The notes under the pieces are model-generated. The model had not been told where the DNA came from. It was given only the letters and a program-made list of their open reading frames with translations, and made no database searches. Made by a program: the position numbers and the translations under genes. DNA of 64,000 nt from Cryptomeria japonica. Its lineage: Eukaryota; Streptophyta; Pinopsida; Cupressales; Cupressaceae. The stretch covers positions 246,069,218 through 246,133,217 of the forward strand of contig NC_081406.1 of assembly GCF_030272615.1 (NCBI RefSeq). Direction: 5' to 3'. This document shows, piece by piece, positions 33,293-43,792 of the stretch (its first letter is position 1; each line of letters opens with the position of its first letter).

Positions 33293-33742
33293 CTAGGTTA
33301 TAGGACTAATCTTGATTGTGACTATAGGAATTACACACTTGATTTCTTTCATGTGTATGTACCCTTCCAAGCCTTTTTCCAAGTGATGATCATCATATAC
33401 TGCCACTGCCATGCTTACAATAAACTTTAAATTCTTTAGGTGATAGGCGTTGTGTAACAACATGGGAACTCTCGCATACCCACCACTATCATTCTCAAGG
33501 ACATCATCTGTGTTACTCTCCCTCTTTCTCTTCCTACCGGTTGTTTCCTTCTTAAAAATATATTGTAGATACTCTGACTCATCAATTTGCTTTGTTGACA
33601 CTATTTTCCACATCTGCTTTGCTCATTAAAAACACATTCGAGAAGAATATTGCTCCAGGTTTCCTTGTTTGTCATGGTAATGCACCTGTGGTTCAATTTC
33701 AGACCCTTCTTCCTCCTCTTCAATACACACACACAAATCCAT
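33293..33742 (-). CDS. Small two-exon minus-strand gene of the TIR element, unknown product
   Basis: Exon 1 (33742-33686) starts at an ATG and encodes MDLCVCIEEEEEGSEIEPQ; it ends at a CAG/GTGCA donor. Exon 2 (33613-33293) follows a GCAG acceptor and continues in phase with MWKIVSTKQIDESEYLQYIF. The 125-residue product is acidic at the start, has a basic nuclear-localisation-like cluster (TGRKRKRES), then a hydrophobic, possibly folded half (NLKFIVSMAVAVYDDHH). No stop or frameshift is present, making this the cleanest gene in the element. An accessory factor is possible; I do not recognise the family. The splice model rests on sequence signals only. Confidence 0.45.
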
Positions 33743-33807
33743 CAGTCAATTTTCTTAGGAGAGCATACATGATAAACATAATTTAAACAAACTTAAACAA
33801 ACTTATA

Positions 33808-33920
33808 GTAAACATAGCGTGTACGCATTGTTTATAGTAAACATAGTGCATACGGGTTGTTTATAGTAAACATAGCGTGTACGTGCTACTTACAACACAA
33901 GTACCCCATATGCGCTTTTG
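33808..33920. repeat. Right subterminal GCGTACGC-type repeats
   Basis: Three units at roughly 30 bp spacing read AAACATAGCGTGTACGCATT, AAACATAGTGCATACGGGTT and AAACATAGCGTGTACGTGCT, joined by GTTTATAGT. They are diverged versions of the left-end AGCGCGTACGCGCT motif. Further copies lie at about 31980, 32533, 32635 and 32722, upstream of the transposase gene. Confidence 0.8.
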
Positions 33921-34760
33921 ACTGTTTAGGCTTGGAAATAGGCCTGGATGACAAAGCTACGGTTTGGAAGTTTGATTTCCCTCCATTTCCCTCATTTTTG
34001 ACGTGTTTTATTTTATCAACTTGGTTTATCGACTTTGTCATCATCAGGTTTACACTTCATCAAGTGGGTATTTCTAAAATTGCCACCATATTTTCACCCA
34101 TCTTCTGAGCTTTCTAACCATATAATTTTTTTAAAATTTGAACAACAATAACATATTATTATTGAATTTCTTTTACTAGTGTCACCATAGTTCTCACAAA
34201 CACAGGTGCAACATGTTTTTAATAACTTTTGATATACTTATCCAAATTTTAAAAACTTTATATATTATTGTAGTGCACGATTCTTTACAATTTAATTAAA
34301 AAAAATTATATTTTCGATTTGTTTAGTGCAACTTATGCTTCGCGCACGAACAGGCACCTAATTTTCAGGATGTGTTCAATTGGAAAAATCATAAAAAAAA
34401 AAATACTCAACAAAAAATTACAAAAAAATACACATCTTCTAGTGCTCACTCTTAACTATCTTTCTATCGAAGGATTTGTTAAAATACTAAATCTAACTAT
34501 GACTTTTTTGATGCGCACGTCAGACGCTATGTTATGTTTTTCAAAAAAAATCAGGGTATGTTTTTCATGCATGAAGGATTTGACCCCTTAATATTATCCA
34601 ATTTTGAAAAAATTTCATAGTTTGGAAACTAGATTTAGAGTACTACAATATTTGTTCTTTGATTATCTTCATACCTTGAGTGGATGACTTTCAAATTTTG
34701 CCTCCAAGTTCAGGTTCACCTGATTTCAGAAAGAAAAAAAAGTGTCCACTTATACCCCCC
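33921..34760. other. Right terminal region of the TIR element, no gene seen
   Basis: This 0.84 kb stretch between the right subterminal repeats and the right TIR is AT-rich with several A runs. Short open frames exist but show no family features or splice pattern that I can support. Confidence 0.5.
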
Positions 34761-34791
34761 TTTTTAACTACCATCTTTGTGCACTTACCCA
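34761..34791 (-). repeat. Right terminal inverted repeat of the TIR element
   Basis: Read on the minus strand from 34791 the sequence begins TGGGTAAGTGCACAAAGATG, matching the left end at 23076. Beyond the 31 bp block, AAGTGGACAC on this side resembles AAGTGGCCAC on the left after a small gap. Confidence 0.9.
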
Positions 34792-37424
34792 TCTTAGGGT
34801 TTCTATTCCTATGTTGTAATGAAGAGTAGATATGAAAAATATGATGTCACAATAAAAAATGCTAGGAGATGAGAAACAAAGCACACATAAACTAAAAATG
34901 CAGATTTTGTCTAAACTAAAACTGAGATATTGAAAGCAGGATTGAAAAATGGACTTAGAGGTGCACCTACTACTGAAATCTGATGTAAATTGGGCAAGAC
35001 CAAGGCATTGGGAACCTTGGTCCCTATGCTGACAAAAAGTTGCAACTCTATATCTGAGGTCTTGAGGGTCTGAGATACAAATCTGGCAACGAAAGTTGAA
35101 AAACCCTAAGGACCAGGGCGCCACGTCATGGTCATGTCCTAGGGTGCCATGCCTTGGTCTTGTCCTAGGGTTTAATTCCCTAGTCCTGTGCTAGGGCACC
35201 ACGCCATGGTCTCTATAATTTGAGACCAAATTCTAGCACTGAGACTGTATATGTGTCTTCCGTTGGTCCCGAAAATCTTGTGTCCGTCGAATTCTTGTAC
35301 CTGCACCTGCAACTTGAAAAAGGGTGTCTAGGTGGCTATATAGGGTTTCGCCTTAGTGAAACCCCTTGTTTTGGTGGTTTCCACCTCCATAAATAACTGA
35401 TAATGTACTAAAAATGTGTATGCAATAATCTTGTGTGTATGCAAGATCTTAGATGAGAGTGATAAAGAATCTAGAGTTCTACCCTACGCTTTGGAGAGCA
35501 AACCCTAAATGTAAATGCAAATGCTTCAAATCAAAAATGAACTAAGGATCTAAAGAATGAATGTAAATCTAAAAATGAAGCTCATGCAAAGACATGAAAA
35601 TAACATGAAACCATACCAAACCCTAAGGGAGAGGTACAAGCCAATTATCAGTCGGTGATCTCCTATTATTTTGTAATGTCTTCAAAGCTCCTAATGGATG
35701 TTGAAAATGTTTGATGTAGACTTGGTGAATGCTTTTTTTCTGTTGTAGACTTCATATAACCTACACTTTCACTTCACAAGAGGCTCCTTCAATAGCTAGA
35801 TCTTGGATCCTTCAAATGAGGAAAGGAAGGCTTTATGTAGGAGACCCTAACTTTGTTTTGAGTCATAGGCCGACTTAGAAATAATATTTCCCACCGATCT
35901 CTTGGATTTGAATATTAAAATACTACTGAAACATGCTCTCAAAATTCAAGGAGAAAAATTTGGGACCAAGTAGGTAGCTACTTGGTCCGAACACACGGTC
36001 CTACCAACTTTTTGTCAAATTTTTGGGGATGCAAGATATTGTGATTTTAGAGAAAATTCGAAGAGTATATGGTAATTTGACATGTCTAGATATGTGAAAT
36101 TGGGCCTTGAAGGTCAAAATAGGACATAATTAGGGTATTTGATGAAATGATTTAGTGGGAAATAAAATAAAAAGGGCACACTCAATGTAAAAGGGCCCAA
36201 TTTTATGATGTGTAGAGAGATGAAAGAAGACCTTAAATTTAATTAAATTAATTAATTAAATGCTTAAGGGGGAATTGAAAGTGCTAACCTAAGTGTGGAA
36301 TTATACCACCCAGTTAAGGATGTACAATTTATGATGCTACATTTAGCCCCCACTTTAGTGGTCATATGACACTACATGCATATGCAAGCTAAAGTATAGA
36401 AAAGTAAACATTCATGAAAAAAGATATATCCATAAGGTGTCAAACGAAGCCCCTAGCGGTATCAACAGTACACTATTAGGAATCGCACCCTACAAAACCA
36501 CTTGTTAGATAAAATCACAAAATCACCTAAATTCTTACTAAGGAAGTGTTGAAATTTGTGAGTAGCTATATGCCCCCTTGTTTCAGCTTGCTTATTAGTG
36601 AGGTGAAATAGGGTATCACGTTTACCACATCAAATTATGAACAAGTGTGATGATAAATGTTCACAACGAGGCTCTATCAAAGTGCATCATGGAACATTTG
36701 GTAAGGAAGAGAACTGAATCACAATTACAATGCCACCAACAATTCAGAAATTGGATTTCTCTAGCTCAAGATATGAAAGATTAAGTAGAAAAGCAGAAAT
36801 TAGGTTTTCTAAGGAAAGAGAAAAGAACATACCTCAAAAATATTGAAAATGACACTTTCATTTGTCATTTTCTCACTTTTGTCTTATTTGCTGCCGAGGA
36901 GCCCACATAAAACTCATGATGCATCAATGATGACCTAAGATGCCTACTCAGATGGAGATCCTACGACAGTCTGTTGTCACCAATCAACCACTTGACAAGG
37001 TGAGTGTACTGAACTACCTTCATACTTTTCATTGACTTTCTGTTGACTTAGCTTTGGCTTTCAAGTATGGAGGAAAGTCTAATTTCACATGTGCCCTTAA
37101 GAAGGGTGCCATGGTCCCAACTAGGTGCCATGGTCCCACTAAGGCACCCTGGTCCTTCCATGGTATCTCGGTCCCTGAACAGGGTAACCAAGGGCTAACA
37201 TAGGATTAAAAAATTTTAGTGTTGAGTTGATTAAGAGAATTATAATGATTTTTGATTGTTTTATTTATGAAGAAACTACCCTATATGTGAGAGCACACTA
37301 TTGGAATTACATATCGGAGTCTACAGAGTCAAATTACTCGATTGTCTCAAGACAACAAAGAGTTGCTTAAGGCAGTAGGGTTGTCATACATATGCAACAT
37401 GTCATCCATGAAGTTCCATCCAAT
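34792..37424. other. Unassigned repeat-like region
   Basis: No gene is supported. Units built on AGGGTGCCATG and GGGCACCACGCCATGGTC recur at about 35110-35210, and related text (GGTGCCATGGTCCC) at about 37110-37190, suggesting two ends or copies of one element. The part 35330-35480 resembles 17040-17130. On the minus strand near 36345, GGGGGCTAAATG stands next to an AT-rich stretch (AATTAATTAATTAAAT near 36240), as seen in some LTR ends. I cannot name the element. Confidence 0.4.
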
Positions 37425-38728
37425 GAAGATTCAAAGAGAATAGATATTCATGTTGAATTTATGTGTGTAGACTCTCTTGTATAGTTAAATTTGATACTTA
37501 GTCAGTTGTAAATGGATATATTCTAACAAGATGTAAATGGAATAAAACCCAACAAATATTTAAAGGCAATAGATATTCATGCAGAATTTATGTGTTTATA
37601 TTCTGTATATAATTAAATTTTATACTTAGTAAAGACAAAAATTATGTAATCTTGTCAGAGAATCCACTGAGTAAATACTGCCAAAGGGGGATAGTTGAAC
37701 GACAGAGGAACAACAGTGTAACGACATGGTTCTTTACCTTTTCTTAAAGGACAAGGAGATGGAAGAGATGGAATATGAGGTTAAAACTTTGGATAGACTT
37801 GGTTATAGATGGACTAGTCTGCTTCTGTATTATGGGAAAACTATTATTGTCCATTATTCATACATAAAGAGTTTGAATCAAAGACACTAAAAAAACAGAT
37901 ACCCTTACAAAGAATTTCTAACCAAGTAGATTGGAGATAGGTTTAGTCTTTTTCTTTACATTGATTGTAATGTTGGAAGGTGTATCTTTCATGGAGTTTC
38001 CTATTTAGTTTTGTGTCTATGTATTTTAAGATGTGACTCATCATTTTATGTAAATTATAATAGGTGTCTATATATGTGATGTACATACTAGATTGAATTA
38101 TTGATAGATCATTTTTGTTTACATGGAAAAAGCAAGTAAAAAAGTGGAGAATCTAGAGGACTATCATCTTTCATGGAAGAAGTATTTGATGAGTGGTGAT
38201 GATATTAATTTGTATTGTATTTGATATTGTTGTGTTTGAGTTTTTAATCTATGTTTCAGTGTGTGAATTATCACAACTTGTGATCCATCATCAAGATAAT
38301 AGAGTGTGATCCAAAACATTGATAAAAAAAACACACATATTCTTAATCCAAAAGCAGTATTGAATAAGTTATGGATTGTAGGAATCTTATATCATTAATT
38401 TGTATTGTATCAATTCTCAAGGGATTTCTCTCTTGATGAAGAAAGAATTTCTTATTAATGGTAATTTTATTCAATTGTAAAGTGCTAGTTGCATTATGCA
38501 TAATGACTTATTATGAGAAGAGAAGTATAAAGTTCTTAATAAGTGTTCTCAAGGGAAACACTTGCATGAATAGTTTTCAATGTTTCAAGATAATCCAACT
38601 CAACAGCCAATTTGTGTTTGTTCTCTTGTTAGTTTATTTCTAAAACTACTTCTTGTTTACTAGTCTCACCAACTATAATGGAGTAAAAATAACTCTTTTA
38701 TATCTCACTCCAAGTTTCCTCAACCTAA
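37425..38728 (+). repeat. Dispersed 1.4 kb repeat, copy 2
   Basis: This matches 21290-22692 in the same orientation. It starts within the tandem-repeat part (one unit fewer than copy 1) and ends at CCTCAACCTAAT, where the truncated LTR of copia element 3 begins. The last shared bases fall exactly at that junction, so the copia element or a rearrangement removed whatever followed. Confidence 0.88.
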
Positions 38729-39121
38729 TATTGAGTGTTTGAAATCCTTTAACAAGGTCACTTCTAACAAGGTGAAGATCCTAACAGATCTAAGGGAAAT
38801 CCCTTAACCGGGTCACATCTAGCAATGTGTTTGTAATCTTTAATAGGATTTGCTTTTAACCGAGCATACTCTAGAAGAGTATATTTCTTAGTGGGTCCGA
38901 AATCCCACAGTTGTTTTTCCCTATTTGGGTTTCCACGTTAAATCTGGTGTTATGAGGTTTATGATGTTTATATGCTTTTGAGTTTGCATGTTTAATAGTT
39001 TTGGTTATATTACTAAAGTATATGTTACCGAGGTTGAATCTGATGTTTTTATGGTAGATTAAGTTTGTATGATTCACCCCCCCCCCCTCTCATCTTGTTG
39101 GCTATTGGATCTGTACTTACA
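38729..39121 (+). repeat. Truncated 5' LTR of copia element 3
   Basis: The sequence from ATTGAGTGTTTGAAATCCTT to TGTACTTACA matches 44921-45310 almost exactly. The missing 1.1 kb includes the LTR start and most of U3. A C tract at about 39077-39086 lies 35 bp before the end. Confidence 0.92.
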
Positions 39122-39123
39122 TT

Positions 39124-39135
39124 AAGTATCAGAGC
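39124..39135 (+). other. Primer binding site of copia element 3
   Basis: AAGTATCAGAGC begins two bases after the LTR end and matches ten of twelve bases of the initiator-Met tRNA site TGGTATCAGAGC. Confidence 0.7.
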
Positions 39136-39185
39136 TTTGGACTCCAGAAGAAAAGTTTAAAGGTACTTGAGGCAAAGATCCAAAG

Positions 39186-40289
39186 ATGTATAAGAGGGAT
39201 GCACCGAAGCTGAACAAGTCAAGTTTCTCTACATGGCAGAAAAGGATGAAGCTGCACCTATCAAGAGTTGGAGAATATGTTGTATATTATCTGGAGAATG
39301 ATTTCATCACACCGAGCACCTATCCATTGACAATGGAAGAGATAAAGGCAAAGCAAGAACATATCCAAGCAATGATTGAAATAACATCTGCATTGACCGA
39401 CTCAAAGTTTAATGATCTAGAAGGCTGCAATGATGCAAAGGCTATGTGGGATAAGCTCGTATCAGTATATGGAGGAGATGAACATGTTCAAAGAGAAAAA
39501 GTAGATAGTCTAAGAGGGCAACTTGAATCTATGAGGATGAATGAAGGTGAGAACATAACCCAGTACAGTACAAGACTAAAGGAGATTGTCAATCAAATCA
39601 AAGGAGCACGTGGAACTATTGAAGAAAAGGATATAACAAGTAAGTTGTTAAGAACCCTTCTACCGGCTTATGCAATCAGAGTCTTTGCAATCAATGAATT
39701 GAGGTCTATACCTAATATGTCAGTTTCTTTAGATGCTACTATTGGTAAGCTACATGCATTTGAGTTAAGTAACTTTGATAACAGTGGATCTTCGGTAAAT
39801 AAAGTTGAATCTGCATTTAGTTCTTTTCATCTTGATGAATCTAATGATTACAAGGAAAGAAAGTATAAGTACTCTGAAGGAGATCACAGTGGAGCAAGTG
39901 AAAGATTTTGTAAGAACATGGAAGAAGTACACAAACTGTATGAGGAAATCAGAAAGCAGGAAGAGTTTGAAGCATTATTAGCCAGAAGGTTACCGAGAGG
40001 CAAAGGTAAGTATAAAGGAAAACTACCTTTGAAATGTTTCAATTGTGATAAAATAGGACATATGGCTTCTAACTGTCCTGACAAAGAATCTATTGAAAAG
40101 AGAGATTACCGAGATGACAAACAGAAAGACAATCATTACAGAGGACACCAAGACTTCAGAAGAAGAGATAGAAAGACATGCTTAATAGCTGATGAGGAAT
40201 CCAATGATGATAAATCAGATGAAACTGATACAAAGGAAGTAGTTTATGTGGCTATCAAAGATGGATCAGATGAAGAAAGGTATGAATAA
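39186..40289 (+). CDS. gag: Copia gag, intact 367-residue frame
   Basis: Gag forms the cytoplasmic particle and binds RNA. The frame starts at the ATG at 39186, 65 bases after the LTR. It encodes LNKSSFSTWQKRMKLHL near the start, AKAMWDKLVSVYGGDEHV near residue 83 (UBN2-type gag fold), LKEIVNQIKGARG, and a CCHC knuckle CFNCDKIGHMASNCPD near residue 285, followed by a basic then acidic tail. It ends at TAA 40287-40289. In copia elements gag and pol are normally one frame, and the frame after this TAA continues directly into the protease, so the stop is either a mutation or a control point. Confidence 0.9.
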   Translation: MYKRDAPKLNKSSFSTWQKRMKLHLSRVGEYVVYYLENDFITPSTYPLTMEEIKAKQEHIQAMIEITSALTDSKFNDLEGCNDAKAMWDKLVSVYGGDEHVQREKVDSLRGQLESMRMNEGENITQYSTRLKEIVNQIKGARGTIEEKDITSKLLRTLLPAYAIRVFAINELRSIPNMSVSLDATIGKLHAFELSNFDNSGSSVNKVESAFSSFHLDESNDYKERKYKYSEGDHSGASERFCKNMEEVHKLYEEIRKQEEFEALLARRLPRGKGKYKGKLPLKCFNCDKIGHMASNCPDKESIEKRDYRDDKQKDNHYRGHQDFRRRDRKTCLIADEESNDDKSDETDTKEVVYVAIKDGSDEERYE

Positions 40290-41540
40290 AAAGCCCTGAT
40301 ATCTCATGTAAATACTAATGATTCTTGGATCATAGATAGTGGATGCTCACATCATATGACAGGAGATAAACACAAGTTTGTTATGTTAGAAGATTATGAT
40401 GGAGGCTATGTAAGATTTGGTAATGATGCACCATGTCCGGTGAAAGGTAAAGGATCTATAACACTTCTTGACAATGCAAGATGCAATGATGTCTATTGGG
40501 TTGAAGGTTTGAAATACAATTTGTTGAGTGTAGCACAGCTAAACAATACAGGTTACCAAATAGAATTTCAGAAGGGAATTGTCAAAGTTCATGACAAGAA
40601 TGGAAAGTTAGCTGCTACTGGGACACAAACAAAAGGTAACACATTTCACCTTAACTCAACTCGGAACAAGTGTTTGTATGCAAAAATAAATGATACCTGG
40701 TTATGGCATAAAAGGTTTTGTCATGTAAATTTTGATAATCTGATCAAAATAAGTAAGAAGCACCGAGTAAGAGGTCTATCGAGTCTTGAAAATCCTGAGA
40801 ATGCTATGTGCCAAGGATGCCAGATGGGTAAGATGACAAGATCAAGCTTTACAAGTAAGTCTTACACTTCTAAAGGAATTTTAGATCTTGTGCACACTGA
40901 TCTTTATGGTCCTATGAAAGTTCAAAGTTATTATGGTGATAAATATTTCATATTATTTGTGGATGACTATTCAAGGATGATGTCAGTTATGTTTTTAAAA
41001 GAAAAATCAGAAGCTTTTCAAATGTTTAAATGGTACAAGGCAAGAGTTGAAAATGAAACAGGAAGACAACTGAAATGTCTTAGATCAGATAGAGGAGGAG
41101 AGTTCAAATTTGATGAGTTCAACTTATTCTGCAATGATCATGGTATTAAAAGACAAGTCTCTACACCGAGAACTCCACAGCAGAATGGAATAGCTGAGAG
41201 AAGAAATAGATCTATTGTGGATTGTGCTAGAACACTGATGATTGAAAAGAAAGTGCCACAAACATTTTGGAGAGAAGCAATAAGTACAGCAATTTACACC
41301 CTGAACCGAGTACAACTAAAGAAAGGTACTTTGAAGACACCATATGAAATCTGGTATGACAAGAAACCTAATGTAAGTTATTTTAAAATCTTTGGAAGTA
41401 GATGCTATGTACACAAAGATGATAGAAATGGTAAGTTTGATTAGACAAGTGAAGAAGGAACATTTCTAGGTTATTCTTTTAGAAGCAAAGCATTTAAATG
41501 TCTGATCAAATCATCTAAAAAAATAGTAGAAAGTGCAAAT
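40290..41540 (+). pseudogene. pol: Copia protease and integrase, one internal stop
   Basis: In the same frame as gag, this stretch encodes the protease motif WIIDSGCSHHMTG near 40327, the pre-integrase zinc finger (HKRFCHVNFDN near 40705, then CQGCQMGK near 40810) and the integrase core with VDDYSRMM near 40960, CLRSDRGGEF near 41077 and TPQQNGIAERRNR near 41169. Asp and Glu residues of the DDE triad are present. A TAG at 41442 interrupts just before EEGTFLGYSFRSKAF, after which the frame stays open. Otherwise the domain is intact. Confidence 0.9.
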
Positions 41541-43345
41541 GTGAAAATTGATGAATTTGCAGAAAGAAATGATGAAGGAAATTCCAAAGAAGTAGAAGAT
41601 TATGATGAATTTGTCTATGTTCAACCGACAAGTTTTACCGAGAAAATTGTTGAAGAAAATATCCAGTTACCAAGTGATGAAGAAGATCATACAGAGCCTA
41701 CCGAGGCTGTATTAGCCAAGTATGTCAAAAGACATCATGCACCAAGTCAGATTATAGGAGATAAGGATGATCCAATGATGACAAGGAACAAACTGAGACA
41801 GAACACATGTCTAATATCTGAATTTGAACCGAGAATAGTGAAAGAGGCATTTAACAGTGAAGATTGGATAAATGCTATGATAGAAGAGATTAATCAAATC
41901 AAGAAGAATGACACATGGACACTAGTCCAAAGACCAAAGGACAAAAATGTAATCGGTACAAAGTGGATTTTCAAAAACAAGCTAAATGAAAAAGGAGAGG
42001 TCATTCGAAATAAAGCAAGACTAGTTTGCAAAGGTTATGCTCAAGAAGAAGGAATTGATTATGGTGAAACTTTTGCACCTGTGGCTAGGAGTAAGAACAT
42101 TGTTGGCATATGCTACTTTCAAAAACTTCAAGGTATATCAAATGGATGTCAAATCTGCATTTCTGAATGGAATATTAGAAGAAGAAGTTTTTATTGAACA
42201 ACCTGAAGGATTTGTTGAAGACAATAATAAAGATTGGGTATGTAAATTGAACAAAGCATTATATGGTCTGAAACAAGCACCTAGAGCATGGTATGAAAGA
42301 TTGCACTCTTATTTGATTAAGATTGGTTTTATAAGGACAAGTGAGAACATCAATATGTACATGAAGAATGATGAAAATGGAATACTGATCTCAGCTATAT
42401 TTGTTGATGATATTATATTTTGTGGAAATGACTCTCTTTGTAAGAACTTTGGAAATAAAATGAGCAAAGAATTTGAGATGTCATTAATCAGTGAGATAAA
42501 GTATTTTCTAGGTTTACAAATACTGCAAATGAAAAATGAGATTTTCATTACTCAATCCAAGTACATAAAGGAAATCTTGAAGAATGGAGGATTCAAAACT
42601 AGTAAGTGCTCCTATGACTACCAACTGTAAACAATCAAAGAATGATGAATCTGCATCTGTTGATGAGACACTTTACCGATCCATGATTGGAAAGCTACAA
42701 TATGTTGTTCACAGCAGACCAGACATAGCACATGCAGTAGGTATAGTTGCAAGATTCTCTGCAGATCCTAAGGAAACACACATGACAACAATCAAAAGAA
42801 TTTTTAGATTCTTGAAAGGCACAGAGGATTATGGCTTAGTATATCAGAAAGGAAATGATTTTGATTTAAAAGTTTATACTAATGTTGATTGGGCAGGCAA
42901 CATTGATAATAGGAAAAGCACAAGTGGAGGAGTTTTCTTTTTAGGAGAAAGACTAGTGAGTTGGCTTAGCAAGAAACAAGGATGTGTTTCACAGTCAACA
43001 GCAGAAGCTGAATACGTTGTTGCAGCATTGAATTGTACCAACATAGCATGGATCAAACAACTATTGGAAGGAATAAATGAGAAAGTTACTGAGCCAGTAA
43101 CTATATTCTGTGACAATACTAGTGCCATTAACATTTCGAAGAATCCTGTTATGCACTCTAAGCCAAAGTACATCTCTATCAAATATCATTATCTTAGAGA
43201 AGAAGCTCAAGAGGAGAAAGTGGTGTTGGAATATGTTAGCACAAAGGAACAAATAGTAGATATCTTCACCAAGTCACTACCAAGGGACACTTTTGAATAT
43301 CTCAGAAGTAAGTTAGGGGTCCTACCCCTATCTTCTACTCATTGA
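41541..43345 (+). pseudogene. pol: Copia reverse transcriptase and RNase H, two frameshifts
   Basis: Reverse transcriptase blocks follow in order: GTKWIFKNKLNEKGEVIRNK near 41955, [20 protein letters not shown] near 42012, then a frameshift near 42085, VYQMDVKSAFLNG near 42132, [16 protein letters not shown] near 42260 and the catalytic IFVDDIIFCGN near 42399. A second frameshift near 42590 leads into RNase H: MIGKLQYVVHSRPDIAHAVG near 42685, RKSTSGGVFFLGERLVSWLS near 42912, STAEAEYV near 42998 and IFCDNTSAINISKNP near 43107. The end TKSLPRDTFEYLRSKLG is the usual copia terminus. Only small lesions separate it from an intact frame. Confidence 0.9.
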
Positions 43346-43780
43346 CCGAGTTCGGTGAAAGCATCAATTCAATGACTCTATCGAATATATTTTTAGAGTT
43401 GATGCTGATTTACACACTTTAGGATGTTTTCTAAAGGTGTGCAGGAAACAAAACAAGAAACACTACAAGACACAATACAGGGAACAGGAATTGAAGACAA
43501 AATGCTCTGACCAAGACTCAGTTGATACACATTACAGCAGAAATTCACTTCATACAGGAAGAAATTATGTTTTAATTCTTTACTTTTTGGCATTGTTGTC
43601 AAAGGAGGAGAAGACTGATTAAAAAGACTGAAACTAAAGGAGAGAAGACTGAAAAAAAAAAGGAGAAGTCTAATGTATGGGGGAGAATTCTGATGACAGC
43701 AAGAGAGCATTTCAACATTTCAAAATCACAGCAATCCGAATCTTTTTAAGGTCAAATCAATTGGTTTTGCCACCAATGCC

Positions 43781-43792
43781 AAAGGAGGAGAT
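43781..43792 (+). other. Polypurine tract of copia element 3
   Basis: AAAGGAGGAGAT directly precedes the LTR start TGTTGGCATTTGG at 43793. A second purine run with GGGAGAT followed by TGTTGGCATTTC starts at about 43822, so this junction is partly duplicated in tandem. Confidence 0.8.

Larger units (their letters stand above)
23076..34791. mobile_element. Unrecognised 11.7 kb TIR DNA transposon with three spliced genes
   Basis: The ends are inverted repeats. The left end reads TGGGTAAGTGCACAAAGATG from 23076, and the complement of the right end reads the same from 34791. Over 31 bp they agree at about 29. Inside lie palindromic GCGTACGC-type repeats towards both ends, a plus-strand spliced gene (23386-25979), a 358 bp tandem array (26490-28430), a minus-strand transposase-like gene (31659-28987) and a small minus-strand gene (33742-33293). 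Gene-free termini around divergent spliced genes fit an autonomous cut-and-paste element. No convincing target duplication is seen (TATT left, TCTT right), so superfamily assignment from TSD is not possible. All genes show some decay. Confidence 0.8.
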
